Source of the DNA: Burkholderiaceae bacterium
GTDB taxonomy: Bacteria; Pseudomonadota; Gammaproteobacteria; Burkholderiales; Burkholderiaceae_C
Reading direction: 5' to 3'
NCBI GenBank assembly: GCA_017848435.1
Contig: JAFEHU010000051.1
Span: forward strand, 1-64,000
Length of the DNA stretch: 64,000 bases
Positions 62,725 through 64,000 of the stretch are shown piece by piece. A program made the translations under genes and the position numbers. Within the stretch, counting starts at the first letter, position 1; the number at the start of each line of letters is the position of its first letter. The notes beneath the pieces were generated by a model, which worked only from the letters and a program-made list of their open reading frames with translations, had not been told where the DNA came from and made no database searches.

Positions 62725-63876
62725 TCACAGCTTCCTCGAAACCAGGTCTTTCAGGACCTCGTTGGCGCCGCCGTAGATCTTCTGCACTCGCGAAGCGGCA
62801 TACATCCGCGCGATCGGATACTCGGCCATGTAGCCGTAGCCGCCGAACAATTGGAGACACTCGTCCACCACGCGGCACTGCTGTTCGGTGCACCACCACT
62901 TGGCCATGTAGGCGGCCTCGTTGTCGAGTGTGCCGTCCAGCAGTCTCTGTGTACAGTCGTTGACGAAGCTGCGCACCACATGCGCGATGGTCGCCATCTC
63001 GGCCAGCTTTTGGCGCGTTGTCTGCATGTCGAACAGAGGCGCACCGAATATCTTGCGCTGCTTCGTGTATTCGATGGTGAGCTCCAACGCCCGGTCGATG
63101 ACGGCCGCCGCCGGCACTGCAATGACCATGCGCTCGTAGGGCAGCGCGCCCATCAGTTGCCCAAAGCCTTGGCCTTCAACGCTCCCCAGCAGTTGGTCGG
63201 CTGGAACGCGCACGCTGTCGAAGAAGAGCTCCGCCGTGTCCGAGGCCTGCATGCCGATCTTTTCAAGCAGGCGGCCCACACGAAAGCCTGGCAGGTTCTC
63301 GGTCTCCAGTACGAACAGCGACACCCCTTTGCTGCCCGCGCCACTGGTGCGCGCCGCGACGATCAGCAGGTTTCCGGTGAAGCCGTTGGTGATGAAGGTC
63401 TTGGCGCCGTCGATCACGTAGTAGTCGCCGTCGCGCCGGGCCCGGGTGGAGATGGCCTTCAGATCCGAGCCGCAGCCCGGCTCGGTCATCGCGATGGCGG
63501 CCAGCATCTCGCCGTTCGTCACCTTGGGCAGCCAGCGCTGCTTTTGCGCTTCGGTGCCAAAGTCCAGGATGTAATGCGAAGCGATGGTGTGCACCGCGAT
63601 ATTGACCGGCATCTCGGCCTTGGCCAGTTCGTCCTGCACCACCAGCTGGTAGGCGAGGCTGGCGCCGGCACCACCATAGGTCTCGGGCATCTCGGGCAGC
63701 AGAAAGCTCATCCCGCCGAACGGACGCCAGACCTCGCGCGGGATGTAGCCCTGGCGGCGCCATTCGTCGAGCCGGGGAGTGAATTCGGCGGCAACGTAGC
63801 GACGCACCTGCTCGCGAAAAGCGTCGATCTCGTGGTCCATCCAGGCGTGGCGATACAGCTGTGGCAGCATGGGCAT
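62725..63876 (-). CDS. Acyl-CoA dehydrogenase
   Basis: 383 residues, AAGGAGAC upstream. FAD and substrate motifs: AIAMTEPGCGSDLKAISTRA, YYVIDGAKTFITNGFTGNLL, QKIYGGANEVLKDLV (catalytic Glu in GANE), with RKIFGAPLFDMQTTRQKLA. First gene of the leftward operon as seen; a promoter should lie in 63877-64000, but no confident boxes are visible. Oxidises acyl-CoA to 2-enoyl-CoA. Confidence 0.92.
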   Translation of the reverse strand: MPMLPQLYRHAWMDHEIDAFREQVRRYVAAEFTPRLDEWRRQGYIPREVWRPFGGMSFLLPEMPETYGGAGASLAYQLVVQDELAKAEMPVNIAVHTIASHYILDFGTEAQKQRWLPKVTNGEMLAAIAMTEPGCGSDLKAISTRARRDGDYYVIDGAKTFITNGFTGNLLIVAARTSGAGSKGVSLFVLETENLPGFRVGRLLEKIGMQASDTAELFFDSVRVPADQLLGSVEGQGFGQLMGALPYERMVIAVPAAAVIDRALELTIEYTKQRKIFGAPLFDMQTTRQKLAEMATIAHVVRSFVNDCTQRLLDGTLDNEAAYMAKWWCTEQQCRVVDECLQLFGGYGYMAEYPIARMYAASRVQKIYGGANEVLKDLVSRKL

Positions 63877-64000
63877 GTCTCCTTGTATGTTGGCTTCTGA
63901 CCCCGCACCGGGCGTTCCGCACAGCGCCACTGCCGAAGTGTTTTTGGGGATGCGACAATCGTAGTAATTGGCCCCTGCGAGGGCGATAGCGGATTGCCTC

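Larger units (their letters stand above)
31701..64000. mobile_element. Tn4371-family integrative and conjugative element, left part (right end outside window)
   Basis: The backbone order supports the family: tyrosine integrase near attL, DUF2958, DUF932, ParB, DUF736, DUF2285, AlpA-like, RepA, ParA, DUF2840, TraF and RlxS-type relaxase. Two cargo regions are visible: a defence-type island at 34262-40610 and an acyl-CoA catabolic operon at 56332-63876. traR, traG and the trb genes are not reached, so whether the element can still transfer is unknown. Confidence 0.8.

Overview
The window looks like the chromosome of a betaproteobacterium of the order Burkholderiales, most likely a Comamonadaceae-type organism. 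The basis is GC-rich coding sequence, the gene order pcnB-folK / hda / purM and DUF3579-argD-argF, and a short GCTAT-N7-ATAGC palindrome of the kind scattered through Comamonadaceae genomes. No rRNA, tRNA or CRISPR array was seen. The species cannot be fixed from this sequence alone.

Positions 1-31700 are chromosomal backbone. They hold a 5'-truncated MltD-like transglycosylase; a long leftward run (AI-2E-family permease, hda, HAD hydrolase, pcnB, folK, DUF47 regulator, Pit phosphate transporter); purM and an MFS exporter; a PA2778/PA2779-type pair; a HigBA-like toxin-antitoxin pair; a SirB1-family gene; murJ; rpsT; DUF3579 facing argD-argF-ykgJ; a five-gene tungsten aldehyde oxidoreductase operon (aorABCDE); an FAD monooxygenase interrupted in frame by AT-rich repeat DNA; acnA, serA, serC and a TonB-C protein; and a 251-residue Leu/Pro/Gly-rich protein with no Lys, Arg, His, Cys or aromatic residue.

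Position 31701 begins an integrative and conjugative element of the Tn4371 family. Its 8-base core TTTTTCAT lies in the U-tract of the terminator of the preceding gene. The element runs past the right edge, so attR and the mating-pair genes are not seen. Its order is integrase; a PD-(D/E)XK nuclease translationally coupled to it; a defence-type cargo island (34262-40610); a backbone of DUF2958, DUF932, ParB, DUF736, XRE and DUF2285 genes separated by long GC-rich intergenic repeats; AlpA-like protein, RepA, iterons, ParA, ribbon-helix-helix protein, DUF2840, TraF and RlxS-like relaxase; then a leftward catabolic operon (56332-63876) with acyl-CoA dehydrogenase, AMACR-like family III CoA-transferase, acyl-CoA ligase, thiolase, enoyl-CoA hydratase, SDR dehydrogenase and a frameshifted second hydratase.

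The most interesting part is the cargo island. A CapW/BrxR-type WYL repressor and a four-helix membrane protein face away from a coupled operon that encodes a metallo-beta-lactamase-fold protein, a single-chain E2-E1-JAB ubiquitin-like conjugation/deconjugation enzyme, and a second metallo-beta-lactamase-fold protein. There is no nucleotidyltransferase and no obvious ubiquitin-like protein, so the conjugated substrate and the effector are open questions.
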